Of a stretch of 64,000 nt of DNA, positions 9,310 to 18,559 are shown one piece after another; position 1 is the stretch's first letter; the number at the start of each line of letters is the position of its first letter. Both the position numbers and the translations under genes were made by a program. Source of the stretch: Luteibacter aegosomatissinici (GTDB lineage Bacteria > Pseudomonadota > Gammaproteobacteria > Xanthomonadales > Rhodanobacteraceae); contig NZ_CP095742.1 of assembly GCF_023078495.1 (NCBI RefSeq), forward strand, positions 4,697,501-4,761,500, read 5' to 3'. A model generated the notes under the pieces. It was not told the origin of the DNA. It made no database searches and worked only from the letters and a program-made list of their open reading frames with translations.

Positions 9310-10517
9310 GAGGCGTTTCCGTGTTTGGCGAGGAATCGGGTGGCCACGTGGGCCATGAGCTGGCGCGCCAGCTCGGTCTTGGGAGCGCGCGCCAGCGCGG
9401 CGTCGCCATCGGCCCAGAACAGGTGCAGGGCGTTATCGGCCACTTCGAACCCACGGCCGCCACCCACTTCGTTGGCCGCGATCATGTCCAGCCCCTTCCG
9501 CGCCAGCTTGTCGCGCGCATAGTGGGCCACGTCACGGGTCTCTGCGGCGAAGCCAACGAGGAACGGGTGCGCCGGCTGCGCGGCCAGTGCGCCGATGATG
9601 TCCGGGTTTTCCGCCAGTTCCAGGCGCAGCGGTTCGCCGCCGGCCTTCTTCAGCTTGTGCTCGGCCGTGCCGGCGGGGCGGTAATCGCCCACCGCCGCGG
9701 CGCCGATGTAAATGTCAGCGCCGTGCGCTGCGGCCAGGACAGCCTCATGCATCTGCCGGGCGCTACGCACATCCACACGGCGTACGCCCGGGGGCGTCGC
9801 GAGGGACACCGGGCCGGCCACCAGCGTCACGTCCGCGCCCGCATCGCGGGCCGCTTCGGCCACCGCGAAGCCCATGCGGCCGGAGCTCCGGTTGCCGATA
9901 AAGCGCACCGGGTCGATGTCTTCGTACGTGGGTCCCGCACTGACCACCACCCGGCGGCCGCGCAAGGGCTGGTCGCCGAACGAGGCCACCAGGATGTCGC
10001 GTAGTTCATGCGGCTCGAGCATCCGGCCCGAGCCGATATCGCCGCAGGCCTGGTCACCATCTGCCGGGCCGAGCACCTGCACGCCACGAACGCGCAACGT
10101 GCCCACGTTCGCCTGTACGGCCGGATGGGCCCACATCTGCTGGTTCATGGCGGGTGCGATGTATACCGGGGCGGCCGTGGCCAACACGACGGTGGAGAGC
10201 AGGTCGTTCGCAAAGCCGTGGGCAAGCCGCGCGATGCTGTCGGCGCTGGCTGGGGCGATCAGGATCCGCTCGGCCCATTTGGCCAGTTCGATATGGCCCA
10301 TGGCCGCTTCGCCGGCTTCATCCCACAGGCTCACGCGCACGGGCTGGCCCGAAAGAGCCTGGAACGTGGTGGGGGTCACGAAGTGCGTGGCGCCTTCCGT
10401 CATCACGATGCGCACCTCGGCATCGAGGTCGCGCAGGCGGCGTACAAGCTCACAGATTTTGTAGGCGGCAATGCCGCCGGTGACGCCGATCAGGATGCGA
10501 CGCTGGCGGAGGGTCAT
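9306..10517 (-). CDS. coaBC: bifunctional phosphopantothenoylcysteine decarboxylase / phosphopantothenate-cysteine ligase
   Basis: Two consecutive steps of coenzyme A synthesis. The N-terminal CoaC flavoprotein half shows [24 protein letters not shown] and the substrate motif PAMNQQMW. The C-terminal CoaB half shows [32 protein letters not shown] and [18 protein letters not shown]. The ATG at 10517 gives MTLRQRR; an in-frame ATG 15 bp further upstream is possible. First gene of coaBC-dut-algC, divergent from radC, as in many proteobacteria. Confidence 0.96.
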   Translation of the reverse strand: MTLRQRRILIGVTGGIAAYKICELVRRLRDLDAEVRIVMTEGATHFVTPTTFQALSGQPVRVSLWDEAGEAAMGHIELAKWAERILIAPASADSIARLAHGFANDLLSTVVLATAAPVYIAPAMNQQMWAHPAVQANVGTLRVRGVQVLGPADGDQACGDIGSGRMLEPHELRDILVASFGDQPLRGRRVVVSAGPTYEDIDPVRFIGNRSSGRMGFAVAEAARDAGADVTLVAGPVSLATPPGVRRVDVRSARQMHEAVLAAAHGADIYIGAAAVGDYRPAGTAEHKLKKAGGEPLRLELAENPDIIGALAAQPAHPFLVGFAAETRDVAHYARDKLARKGLDMIAANEVGGGRGFEVADNALHLFWADGDAALARAPKTELARQLMAHVATRFLAKHGNAS

Positions 10518-10678
10518 GGCGAGACATGGCATAGCGGCTGGACGCGTTAGCTTAACGGATTTCCCCTACACAACCCCGTGAGCGCGGACCGGGGCGTTTT
10601 CCGAATCCTTCCATCGTCGGCGCGGGCCGGGCAACCGTACTGTGGACGGCCTCCCCGGATCTGCAAAGGACGCCAGCG

Positions 10679-11416
10679 ATGCCCAACCCATCCCCTACGA
10701 AACACACCGCCCGCGATGGCTCGTCGGCGGGTTCGATCTGGTCGCGCCCCATCCACGCCTGGCCCGAACGCGATCGCCCGCGCGAGCGGCTTCTGGCCAA
10801 CGGCCCCCAGGCCCTGTCCGATGCCGAGCTGGTCGCCGTGCTGCTGGGCAACGGTAGCCGCGGCGTCGATGCCGTCACCATGGGCCGCGCGCTGCTCACC
10901 CGGGCCGGTGGCGTCGGCAAGTTGCTGGCTGGCGCCGCGGAGATGGCCCATGCGCCCGGGGTGGGGCCGGTCAAGCGCGCGCGGCTCATCGCCGCCATCG
11001 AGCTGGCACGCCGTTCGCTCAGTGAGAACCTGGCCCAGTTGCCATGCATCGAGGGGGTGGAGGATTGCTTCGCCTTCCTGAAGGCCCGGCTCTTCCATAT
11101 GAAGCACGAAGTGATCGGCTGCCTGTTCCTCGATGTACGGCACCGCGTGATCACCTTCGAGATCGTGGCCGAAGGCACGGTCCACTGCGCGGACCTTTAC
11201 CCGCGCGAGCTGGCGCGGGCCTGCCTGCGCCACCACGCCGTCGCCATCATCATGGTGCACAACCACCCCTCGGGCGATGCCACGCCCAGCCCCGATGACC
11301 AGGCCCTTACGATCTCGATGCGCGATGCGCTGGCGCTGCTGGACATCAAGCTGCTGGACCACATCGTGGTCGGCGCGGGCACGCCGGTATCCATGGCCAG
11401 GCTTGGCATGGTCTAG
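10679..11416 (+). CDS. radC: RadC-family JAB/MPN-domain protein
   Basis: DNA-repair-associated family whose molecular role is unsettled. A UPF0758 N-terminal helix-hairpin-helix region (about residues 30-110) precedes a JAMM metalloprotease-like domain with MVHNHPSGDATPSPDD (His194, His196, Asp207 region). The 245-aa product is slightly longer than usual because of a Ser/Thr-rich start. An AAAGGA ribosome site lies just upstream of the ATG. Divergent from coaBC, the classical arrangement. Confidence 0.95.
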   Translation: MPNPSPTKHTARDGSSAGSIWSRPIHAWPERDRPRERLLANGPQALSDAELVAVLLGNGSRGVDAVTMGRALLTRAGGVGKLLAGAAEMAHAPGVGPVKRARLIAAIELARRSLSENLAQLPCIEGVEDCFAFLKARLFHMKHEVIGCLFLDVRHRVITFEIVAEGTVHCADLYPRELARACLRHHAVAIIMVHNHPSGDATPSPDDQALTISMRDALALLDIKLLDHIVVGAGTPVSMARLGMV

Positions 11417-11424
11417 CCAAGGGC

Positions 11425-11461
11425 AAAAAAATGACGGCGCGAGTGCCGCTCGCGCCGTCAT
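11425..11461. terminator. hairpin with A-tract behind radC
   Basis: A perfect 13-bp stem (11431-11443 with 11449-11461, loop TGCCG) starts 14 bp after the radC stop. A run of seven A lies on its left, so the T-tract is on the minus strand. It may act as a weak terminator for radC and a stronger one for antisense transcription. Confidence 0.6.
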
Positions 11462-11870
11462 GGGTCACCTGTCGAGGGAGGGGCATCGATAACCCGTGCG
11501 TGCCGTGGGCCGGGGAGACACCGGGCACGAGGAAAAGTGTGACAGCGGCCGATGACAAGGCCGTGACGTGCCGGCTCCGGGTAGTTCGCGGGCTTGCAAT
11601 ATCTGACTTATGCACATCGGCGCTTTTTCTCAGTTGCCCGTCACAGCTGTTGTCCCAACGCAGGTCACGCCATCAAGCCATTGTTTTGATGAGGTTTAGC
11701 TTGTTACGCAGCGATGTCACGGGGCACGCGGCCACGCAGATGCAGCAAAGGCCGGGTATTGCCCACAGAGTTATCCACAGGCCTGTGGAGAACCTGCCCC
11801 GCCCCTCGCGGGCGGGCCTGTAGCCCCTTTCTGCTAGGATTACCGGTTCCATATCCGTGTCGCGAAGCCC
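11462..11870. other. 409-bp non-coding gap radC-argS
   Basis: No convincing reading frame on either strand. Base composition is more AT-rich than the flanks around 11590-11720, as expected for a promoter region. The only clear motif is the DnaA-box pair listed separately at 11771-11792. Confidence 0.6.
11771..11792. promoter_or_regulatory. inverted DnaA-box pair
   Basis: A perfect DnaA box (TTATCCACA, 11771-11779) is followed after GGCC by a one-mismatch box in inverted orientation (TGTGGAGAA, 11784-11792). Together they form a 14-bp perfect palindrome CCACAGGCCTGTGG. It lies about 80 bp upstream of the argS start. Confidence 0.5.
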
Positions 11871-13559
11871 GTGAAACAAGAGCTCAAACAACTCGTCCTG
11901 CAGGCCATCGGCGCCATGCGGGAGTCCGGCAAGCTGCCGTCCGATTTCGTAGCCCCGGTGTTCGTGATCGAGCGCACGCGCAGCCGTGAGCACGGTGATT
12001 TCGCCACCAACGCCGCCATGATGATGGCCAAGGCGGCCGGCCGGAAGCCGCGCGATATCGCCACCGACCTGGTCGAGGCCCTGCCGGCCTCGCCGCTGGT
12101 GGGCAAGGTCGAGATCGCCGGCCCGGGCTTCATCAACTTCTTCCTCGCCCCGGCCGCCTTCCACGCCGAGATCGAGCGCGCGCTGGCGGAGACGGACCGT
12201 TACGGCCACAACCGCGATGGTGGCGGCCGCACGGCGGGTGTCGAGTACGTGTCGGCCAACCCGACCGGCCCCCTGCATGTCGGCCACGGCCGCGCGGCGG
12301 CCATCGGCGACAGCATCGGCCGCCTGCTCCACGCCACCGGCTACAAGGTGTTCCGCGAGTTCTATTACAACGATGCGGGCGTGCAGATCGCCAACCTGGC
12401 CCTGTCCACGCAATGCCGCGCCAAGGGCATCGGCCCGGATGAGGCCGGCTGGCCGGAATCGGGCTACCGCGGCGATTACATCGCCGACGTGGCCCGCGCC
12501 TTCCTGGCGAAGGAATCGGTCGAGGCCGATGGCGAGACCGTCACGGCCTCGGGCGATGCCGATAACCTCGACGATGTCCGCCGCTTTGCCGTGGCCTACC
12601 TGCGCCACGAGCAGGACCTGGACCTGAAGGCCTTTGGCGTCTCGTTCGATGTGTACTACCTGGAATCCTCGCTTTACTCCGAGGGCAAGGTGGACGAGAC
12701 CGTGCGCGAGCTGGTCGCCCACGGCCACACCTACGAGGAAGGCGGCGCGCTGTGGCTGCGTTCCACCGATTTCGGTGACGACAAGGACCGCGTCATGCGC
12801 AAGTCCGACGGCACCTACACCTATTTCCTGCCCGATGTGGCCTACCACCGCACCAAGTGGCAGCGCGGCTACGAGCGCGCCATCACCGAGCTGGGCAGCG
12901 ACCACCATGGCTCGCTGGCCCGCGTGAAGGCCGGCCTGCAGGCGCTCGATACCGGCATTCCGAAGAACTGGCCGGAATACGTGCTGCACCAGATGGTCAC
13001 GGTGATGAAGGGCGGCGAGGAGGTGAAGATCTCCAAGCGTGCCGGCTCGTACGTCACCCTGCGCGATCTCATCGATGAAGTGGGCCGCGATGCGACCCGT
13101 TACTTCCTCATCGCGCGCAAGGCCGATTCGCAGCTCGTGTTCGATATCGACCTGGCCCGCTCGCAGACCAACGACAACCCGGTGTACTACATCCAGTACG
13201 CCCATGCGCGCGCCAGCCGCGTGTTCCGTGAACTCGCCGATCGCGGCCTCACCACGGATCGCGGCAACGGCCTGGCCAAGCTGTCGCAGCTCACCACCGA
13301 GCACGAGCAGGCGTTGATGTTCGATCTGTCGCGCTACCCGGAAGTGGTTGAAGCCGCCGGCATCAATCTGGAACCGCACCTGATCGCGCAATACCTGCGC
13401 GAACTCGCGGGCGCGCTGCACAGTTACTATCACGAGCACAAATGGATCGTTGACGACGCCGACCTGCGCGATGCCCGCCTTACCCTGGTGGCCGCCACGC
13501 AGCAGGTGCTCCGCAACGGTCTGGACCTGCTGGGCATCAGTGCCCCGGAGAGCATGTAA
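11871..13559 (+). CDS. argS: arginyl-tRNA synthetase
   Basis: Class I aminoacyl-tRNA synthetase charging tRNA-Arg. Length 562 aa is typical. The N-terminal Arg-S domain contains [10 protein letters not shown]. The HIGH motif is HVGH (residues 136-139), preceded by [12 protein letters not shown]. The KMSKS-equivalent region reads [14 protein letters not shown], and the C-terminal DALR anticodon-binding domain is complete. GTG start. Directly abuts the SPOR gene. Confidence 0.98.
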   Translation: MKQELKQLVLQAIGAMRESGKLPSDFVAPVFVIERTRSREHGDFATNAAMMMAKAAGRKPRDIATDLVEALPASPLVGKVEIAGPGFINFFLAPAAFHAEIERALAETDRYGHNRDGGGRTAGVEYVSANPTGPLHVGHGRAAAIGDSIGRLLHATGYKVFREFYYNDAGVQIANLALSTQCRAKGIGPDEAGWPESGYRGDYIADVARAFLAKESVEADGETVTASGDADNLDDVRRFAVAYLRHEQDLDLKAFGVSFDVYYLESSLYSEGKVDETVRELVAHGHTYEEGGALWLRSTDFGDDKDRVMRKSDGTYTYFLPDVAYHRTKWQRGYERAITELGSDHHGSLARVKAGLQALDTGIPKNWPEYVLHQMVTVMKGGEEVKISKRAGSYVTLRDLIDEVGRDATRYFLIARKADSQLVFDIDLARSQTNDNPVYYIQYAHARASRVFRELADRGLTTDRGNGLAKLSQLTTEHEQALMFDLSRYPEVVEAAGINLEPHLIAQYLRELAGALHSYYHEHKWIVDDADLRDARLTLVAATQQVLRNGLDLLGISAPESM

Positions 13560-14321
13560 ATGGCGACACGCAAGAAGGGCAAAGGCCGCCAGGCCGTCCG
13601 CAACAGCTCCGGCGGCATGCCGGGCTGGGGCTGGGCGCTGATCGGCATCCTTGCCGGCGCCCTGCTCATGGCCTTCGCCATGAAGGGCAGCTTCATGCCC
13701 ATGAAGAAGGATGGCCCGGAGCCGAACCCGCAGGCCACCGCGCAGAAGGGTAGCGAGCCGGGCGTCGCCGACCAGGCCGAGCCGGAAAAGAGCGATAAGC
13801 CGCGCAAGCCGTCGTACGACTTCTACTCGGTGCTTTCCGAGAAGGAAGTGCGTATCCCGGATGCGGAGATCCACGCCCAGGCCAAGGCCGAGGCGCAGCA
13901 GAACCAGCAACAGCAGGCCGCGGCGCAACAGCAGGCGCAGGCCGCGCAGCAGGCCCAGGCGGCCGCCGCGCAGCAACAGCAGCAGTCGCAGCAGGCCGCA
14001 ACCGCCGCGAACAACCTGCCGAAGGCCACGACGCAGACCGTGACCGCCGCGCCCGCACAGGCCCAGGCACCGGCATCGTCCGGCGGCAGTGGCTACCTGC
14101 TCCAGGTGGGTGCGTTCCCGAGCGCGGCCGATGCCGAAGCGCTGAAGGCGAAGCTGGCCCTGCAGGGCTTCATCGCCAACGTGCAGCCGGTGAAAGTCGG
14201 CGCGCAGACGTACAACCGCGTGCGCCTGGGGCCGTTCAAGTCGGCCACGGAGCTGGAAAGCACCCAGCAGCGTTTGCAGTCGGCCGGCATCAAGGCCATC
14301 GCGCTGAAGGAAGGTTCCTAA
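13560..14321 (+). CDS. SPOR-domain membrane protein (FtsN-like)
   Basis: Bitopic inner-membrane protein of 253 aa. Cytoplasmic basic N-terminus, one TM helix (about residues 21-38, WGWALIGILAGALLMAFAM), a long Gln/Ala-rich linker (about 105-165), and a C-terminal SPOR domain (about 175-250, starting YLLQVGAFPSAADAEALK) that binds denuded peptidoglycan at the septum. The ATG follows the argS stop with no gap, so it is cotranscribed. The architecture and the argS neighbour match the FtsN-like gene of related genomes, but divisome function is inferred. Confidence 0.88.
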   Translation: MATRKKGKGRQAVRNSSGGMPGWGWALIGILAGALLMAFAMKGSFMPMKKDGPEPNPQATAQKGSEPGVADQAEPEKSDKPRKPSYDFYSVLSEKEVRIPDAEIHAQAKAEAQQNQQQQAAAQQQAQAAQQAQAAAAQQQQQSQQAATAANNLPKATTQTVTAAPAQAQAPASSGGSGYLLQVGAFPSAADAEALKAKLALQGFIANVQPVKVGAQTYNRVRLGPFKSATELESTQQRLQSAGIKAIALKEGS

Positions 14322-14353
14322 GCATTTCGCCGGCTGCCGGCGTTCGGCCACGG

Positions 14354-14446
14354 TAGGAGCCCACCCTGTGGGCGACATCTTCCGCGATGAGGCGGCAGGA
14401 TCCGTGGCTCTTTCGCGAACAGCGTCGCCCACAGGGTGGGCTCCTA
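14354..14446 (+). repeat. 93-bp palindromic repeat, copy A
   Basis: Outer inverted arms of 23 nt (TAGGAGCCCACCCTGTGGGC... and its complement) enclose a core containing TTCGCGAACAGCG. Nearly identical to copy D. It sits just after the SPOR gene, upstream of a terminator. REP/BIME-like; see the finding on this family. Confidence 0.9.
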
Positions 14447-14456
14447 CAGGAGAGCG

Positions 14457-14491
14457 AAAAAAAGGCCCCGGGACTTCTCGGGGCCTTTTTT
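14457..14491. terminator. bidirectional rho-independent terminator
   Basis: Stem AAAAGGCCCCG / CGGGGCCTTTT around an 8-nt loop, with an A-tract on the left and T6 on the right, so it can stop transcription both ways. It serves argS-SPOR (plus strand) and the speA-dehydrogenase operon (minus strand). The dehydrogenase stop codon lies inside the T-tract. Confidence 0.9.
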
Positions 14492-15350
14492 AGCTCTTGC
14501 GCTTCAGGCGGATCAGCGCGGAGATGTCGTCATCGCCGTAGCCTTCGGACATGAGCTGCGCGAAATCCGACAGCGACTGCTCGATGATCGTGCGGTCGGT
14601 ACCCGCATCGGCGGCGATGCCGCGCACGATGCCGAGATCCTTGTGCAGCAGCGCCAGCTTGAAACCCACCGAGAACTCGTTGCGCAACATGGTGGCGCCA
14701 CGCTTTTCGAGGAACCAGTTGCCGGCCGCGCCTGCACCGAGCGTGGGAATCAGGCGCTCCGGATCCAGGCCTAACGCTTCGCCAAGGGCGAGGCCTTCGG
14801 TCACCGCGTGGGCGATACCCGCCACCAGCACCTGGTTCACCGCCTTGGTGGCCTGGCCGCTACCGACCGGGCCCATGTGGGTGATACGCACGCCGTACGC
14901 GTCGAGCACGGGCTGCGCCTTGGCGAGCACATCGGCATCGCCGCCCACCATCACCGAGAGCTTGCCGTTCTTCGCGCCTTCCACGCCGCCGGACACCGGG
15001 GCATCGAGGAACGCACCGCCAGCCTCGCTGATGATGCGCGCCGCGCGCCTGGCCGTATCGGGCGAGACGGTTGAATGATCGACCACGATGGCGCCAGCCT
15101 TGAGCGAAGGCGCCAGCGCTTCGACCACACCGATGACATCGGCATCGGCGCTCACGCAAAGCGCGATCACATCGCACTGCGCGGCGATGGTGGCAAGATC
15201 AGGCGCCTGCACGCCAAGTTCCTTCGCCAGTGCATCGGCACGCGACTGCGTGCGGTTGCTCACGGCCGCGAGCAGGCCTTTCGCGTGCAGGTGGCCCGCC
15301 ATGGGCGCGCCCATGGCACCCAGCCCAATGAATGCCGCTTTCAAAGTCAT
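14490..15350 (-). CDS. NAD(P)-dependent beta-hydroxyacid dehydrogenase (3-hydroxyisobutyrate dehydrogenase family)
   Basis: Oxidises a beta-hydroxyacid such as 3-hydroxyisobutyrate, tartronate semialdehyde or a related substrate; which one cannot be told. Rossmann motif FIGLGAMGAPMAGHL at the N-terminus, substrate-binding DAPVSGGVEGAKNGKLS, and the catalytic-lysine motif GQATKAVNQ (Lys about 170). Length 286 aa fits the family. Its ATG overlaps the speA stop by 4 nt, so it is translated with arginine decarboxylase, although no metabolic link is obvious. Confidence 0.88.
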   Translation of the reverse strand: MTLKAAFIGLGAMGAPMAGHLHAKGLLAAVSNRTQSRADALAKELGVQAPDLATIAAQCDVIALCVSADADVIGVVEALAPSLKAGAIVVDHSTVSPDTARRAARIISEAGGAFLDAPVSGGVEGAKNGKLSVMVGGDADVLAKAQPVLDAYGVRITHMGPVGSGQATKAVNQVLVAGIAHAVTEGLALGEALGLDPERLIPTLGAGAAGNWFLEKRGATMLRNEFSVGFKLALLHKDLGIVRGIAADAGTDRTIIEQSLSDFAQLMSEGYGDDDISALIRLKRKS

Positions 15351-17233
15351 CGCGTGGTTTCCGCCAGGTAGGTGTAACCGGTGAGGCCCTTGTCGAGCGA
15401 GGCCGCCAGCTCATCGGCCAGCGCGCCCTCGATCCCGGCCGCCTTGATCCGCTCGGCGTACGTGGTGCGCAACGCCTTCACGTCGTAACCCACGTAATCG
15501 AGCATCAGGTCGGTCGTATCGCCGCGGCGAATGTGGGCGAACTCATAGCCCGTCGCGGTGGCACGTACGTTCACGGCATCCGTGTCGCCGAACAGGTTGT
15601 GGATATCGCCCAGGGTCTCCTGGTACGCGCCCACCATGAAGATGCCGAGCCGGTACGACTCACCCTCCTTCAGCGGGTGCAGCGGCAGGCTCACGTCCAC
15701 GCCTTCGGCATCCACGTAATGATCGATACGGCCATCGGAGTCGCAGGTGAGGTCAGCGATGACGCCGCGGCGGGTCGGCTCTTCGTCCAGGCGGTTGATC
15801 GGCACGATGGGGAAGATCTGGTCGATCGCCCAGATATCCGGCACCGATTCGAACACCGAGAAATTCACGAAGTACTTGTCGACCAGCTTCTCGTCCAGGT
15901 CATCCAGCGCCTGGCGGTGCGCGCGCTCGGCGGGCAGCAGGCGCGGGCGCACGGCGTTGGCGATCGCGTAGAACAGATCATCCAGCGTGGCGCGGTCGCG
16001 CAGGTCGAGCTGGCCCAATGCGTACAGCGCCTGGCCTTCGGCGAAGTGGTGCTGGGCCTCGTGGAACAGTTCCAGCGGCGGGCGCTCATCGAGCTCGGCG
16101 TGGGTCTCGCGCAGGTGGCGCAGCACGGTGGGCTCATCGGCGCGCGGCGCGGCGACGGCGCCTTCCGGCACCTCCTCCACTTCGCTGACATTCACCACCA
16201 TCACGGCGTGGTGTGCCGTCATGGCGCGGCCGGATTCGGTGAAGATGGTGGGCGCGGGCATGCCGTACTCGGCCACGGCCTCGGCCAGCGGCTGCACGAT
16301 GCTGGCCGCGTACTGGCCCATGCTGTAGTTGATCGAGTTGAAGCTGCGCGAGCGGGTGCCTTCGTAATCCACGCCCAGGCCGCCGCCCACGTCCACCACA
16401 TCGATGGGCACGCCCAGGCGGTGCAGTTCCACGAAGTAACGCACGGCCTCGCGCATGCCCGCGGCGATATCGCGCACGTTGGAAATCTGCGAGCCCATGT
16501 GGAAGTGCTGCAGGCGCAGGGTGTGCTTCAGGCCGGCGGCATCCAGGCGCTCGATCAGTTCCAGCACCTGGCCGGGGCTGAGGCCGAACTTGCCCTTGTC
16601 GCCACCGGTGTTCTGCCACTTGCCGGCGCCGATCGAGGCCAGGCGCACGCGCACGCCGAGCAGCGGCTCGACATCCAGCGCCTTGGCTTCAGCCAGCACG
16701 TGGTCCAGCTCGGAGAGCTTTTCGATCACGATGTGCACGCGCAGGCCGAGCTTGCGGCCGATCAGCGCCAGGCGCACATACTCGCGATCCTTGTAGCCGT
16801 TGCACACCACCATGCTGCCGGGGCGGGCATACGCCAGCACGGCCATCAGTTCGGGCTTGGAGCCGGCTTCCAGGCCGAAGCCCTCCTCGCCGGCGGCCAC
16901 CAGCTCGCCAACCACGCCGCGCTGCTGGTTCACCTTGATCGGGTAGATCGCGGTGTACTGGCCGGCGTACTCGGCATCCTCGATCGCCTTGCCGAAGGCT
17001 TCCTGCAGGCGGCGCAGGCGGTCGGCCAGGATATCGGGGAAACGGACGAGCAGCGGCAGGCGCAGGCCTTCAGCCGTGGCCTGGGCCACGATGGCGGGCA
17101 GGTCGAGGGCCGGGCCCTCGTCACCGCGCGGGCGCATCTGCAGGTGGCCGCTAGCGGCCACGTCGACGTAGCCGTTGCTCCAGTGGGGGATCGCGTAGGT
17201 CAGCTTGGCGCGATCAATGGACCAGTTCGCCAT
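15347..17233 (-). CDS. speA: biosynthetic arginine decarboxylase
   Basis: PLP enzyme converting arginine to agmatine for polyamine synthesis. From the ATG at 17233 (MANWSIDRAK, the family N-terminus) the product is 628 aa, normal for SpeA. The PLP lysine is in IYPIKVNQ (Lys100); HFHMGSQISN and VDVGGGLGVDY are present, and the C-terminal catalytic cysteine region reads DLTCDSDGRID. The open frame extends upstream to 17341 without similarity. Divergent from speE, 307 bp between starts. speB/aguA, needed to make putrescine from agmatine, are not in the window. Confidence 0.96.
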   Translation of the reverse strand: MANWSIDRAKLTYAIPHWSNGYVDVAASGHLQMRPRGDEGPALDLPAIVAQATAEGLRLPLLVRFPDILADRLRRLQEAFGKAIEDAEYAGQYTAIYPIKVNQQRGVVGELVAAGEEGFGLEAGSKPELMAVLAYARPGSMVVCNGYKDREYVRLALIGRKLGLRVHIVIEKLSELDHVLAEAKALDVEPLLGVRVRLASIGAGKWQNTGGDKGKFGLSPGQVLELIERLDAAGLKHTLRLQHFHMGSQISNVRDIAAGMREAVRYFVELHRLGVPIDVVDVGGGLGVDYEGTRSRSFNSINYSMGQYAASIVQPLAEAVAEYGMPAPTIFTESGRAMTAHHAVMVVNVSEVEEVPEGAVAAPRADEPTVLRHLRETHAELDERPPLELFHEAQHHFAEGQALYALGQLDLRDRATLDDLFYAIANAVRPRLLPAERAHRQALDDLDEKLVDKYFVNFSVFESVPDIWAIDQIFPIVPINRLDEEPTRRGVIADLTCDSDGRIDHYVDAEGVDVSLPLHPLKEGESYRLGIFMVGAYQETLGDIHNLFGDTDAVNVRATATGYEFAHIRRGDTTDLMLDYVGYDVKALRTTYAERIKAAGIEGALADELAASLDKGLTGYTYLAETTR

Positions 17234-17540
17234 GGGCAGGCGTTCTCCAAAGGTGTTGTCGTGTCCCCTTGAGGGGGCGCGGAACAGTCGCAGCGGCGAA
17301 CTTTGACCTGAAACGGGCCTGGACAGCCGGGAGCCTCGCACGCCGCGGGGCCATCCAGACGGGGCCAGCCATCCAAGACGGAGGGCGGCTGACCTTCTAT
17401 TGTAGCGGGCCGGGATGACATCCGTGTATCGGTCGGCGAAGCCCTACAAAGCAATCCGGTCAGGGACTTGGCCGCTTTTTGCCCCGATGCCGGTACAATC
17501 ACCGATTTACACCCCCTACCCGTTTCCAGGAACAAGCGTC
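17234..17540. other. divergent intergenic region speA-speE
   Basis: 307 bp holding the promoters of the two divergent polyamine genes. No clear operator or riboswitch-like fold could be picked out by eye. Short open frames here are in-frame extensions of speA and speE without family similarity. Confidence 0.6.
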
Positions 17541-18398
17541 ATGTCGCAGCAGCAGCTCAGCTGGTTTACCGAGGCCCACCAGGCTTCGGGCTCCTCCATC
17601 GGTTTCCGCGTCGAGCGCCTGCTGCACGCCGAGAAGACCGAGTTCCAGACCATCGAGATCTACCAGACCACCGATTGGGGCAACCTCATGGTGATCGACG
17701 GCTGCGTCATGCTGACCAGCCGCGACAACTTCCTGTACCACGAGATGATGACCCACCCGGCGCTGTTCACCCACGCCCGCGCCAAGCGCGTCGTCATCAT
17801 CGGCGGCGGCGATTGCGGCACGCTGCGCGAGGTCCTCAAGCACGAGGAAGTCGAAAAGGCCACCCAGGTCGAGATCGACGAGCGCGTCACCCGCCTGGCC
17901 GAGCAGTACTTCCCGGAACTGTGCGATGCCAACAACGATCCGCGCGCCGAGCTGCTGTTCATCGACGGCATCAAGTACATGGCCGAAGCGGATCCGGAAT
18001 CGATCGACCTGATCATCGTCGATTCGACCGACCCGGTCGGCCCGGCCGAAGGCCTGTTCAACGCCGCCTTCTACGCCAGCTGCTACAAGGCCCTGCGCCA
18101 CGGCGGCATCCTGGTCCAGCAGTCGGAATCGCCGCTGGCCCACATCGAGCTGATCAAGGCCATGCGTTCGGCCATGCGCACCTCGGGCTTCAAGGCCGTC
18201 CGCACCCTGCCGTTCCCGCAGCCGTGCTACCCCACCGGCTGGTGGAGCTGCACCATGGCCCGCAAGGATGGCGACCTGTCCGGCTTCCGCGAGCGCGGCG
18301 CCATCAGCAAGGGCTTCGCCACCAAGTACTACAACGCCGATATCCACAAGGGCGCACTGGCCCAGCCGGAGTTCATGCGCGAGGCGCTCGGCGAATAA
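17541..18398 (+). CDS. speE: spermidine synthase
   Basis: Transfers an aminopropyl group from decarboxylated SAM to putrescine. Start at the ATG of MSQQQLSWFTEAHQ; product 285 aa. Motifs: LMVIDGCVMLTSRDNFLYHEM, the nucleotide loop IIGGGDCGTLREVLKH, and the catalytic DSTDPVGPAEGLF. Opposite and divergent to speA, so the window carries both ends of a polyamine route. Confidence 0.97.
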   Translation: MSQQQLSWFTEAHQASGSSIGFRVERLLHAEKTEFQTIEIYQTTDWGNLMVIDGCVMLTSRDNFLYHEMMTHPALFTHARAKRVVIIGGGDCGTLREVLKHEEVEKATQVEIDERVTRLAEQYFPELCDANNDPRAELLFIDGIKYMAEADPESIDLIIVDSTDPVGPAEGLFNAAFYASCYKALRHGGILVQQSESPLAHIELIKAMRSAMRTSGFKAVRTLPFPQPCYPTGWWSCTMARKDGDLSGFRERGAISKGFATKYYNADIHKGALAQPEFMREALGE

Positions 18399-18407
18399 GC
18401 ATCGCGG

Positions 18408-18500
18408 TAGGAGCCCACCCTGTGGGCGACATCTTTCGCGATAAGGCGGCAAGACCTGTGGCGCTTTCGCTAAGGGCATCGCTCACAGGGTGAGCTCCTA
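18408..18500 (+). repeat. 93-bp palindromic repeat, copy B
   Basis: Same length and design as copy A. The left arm is the consensus TAGGAGCCCACCCTGTGGGC; the right arm is a variant (GCTCACAGGGTGAGCTCCTA). It starts 10 bp after the speE stop. Confidence 0.88.
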
Positions 18501-18530
18501 CATACAGATCGATGAGCTGCTGCAGTAAAG

Positions 18531-18559
18531 AAAAAGGGCGCCTTTGAGGCGCCCTTTTT
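18531..18559. terminator. bidirectional rho-independent terminator
   Basis: Stem AAAAAGGGCGCC / GGCGCCCTTTTT around TTTGA, with T tracts on both strands. Lies between speE and the convergent secreted-protein gene, whose stop codon directly follows it. Confidence 0.9.

Noticed and set aside
11673-14432. 919-codon minus-strand frame over argS and the SPOR gene
   Set aside because: Antisense shadow without domain structure; argS is certain.
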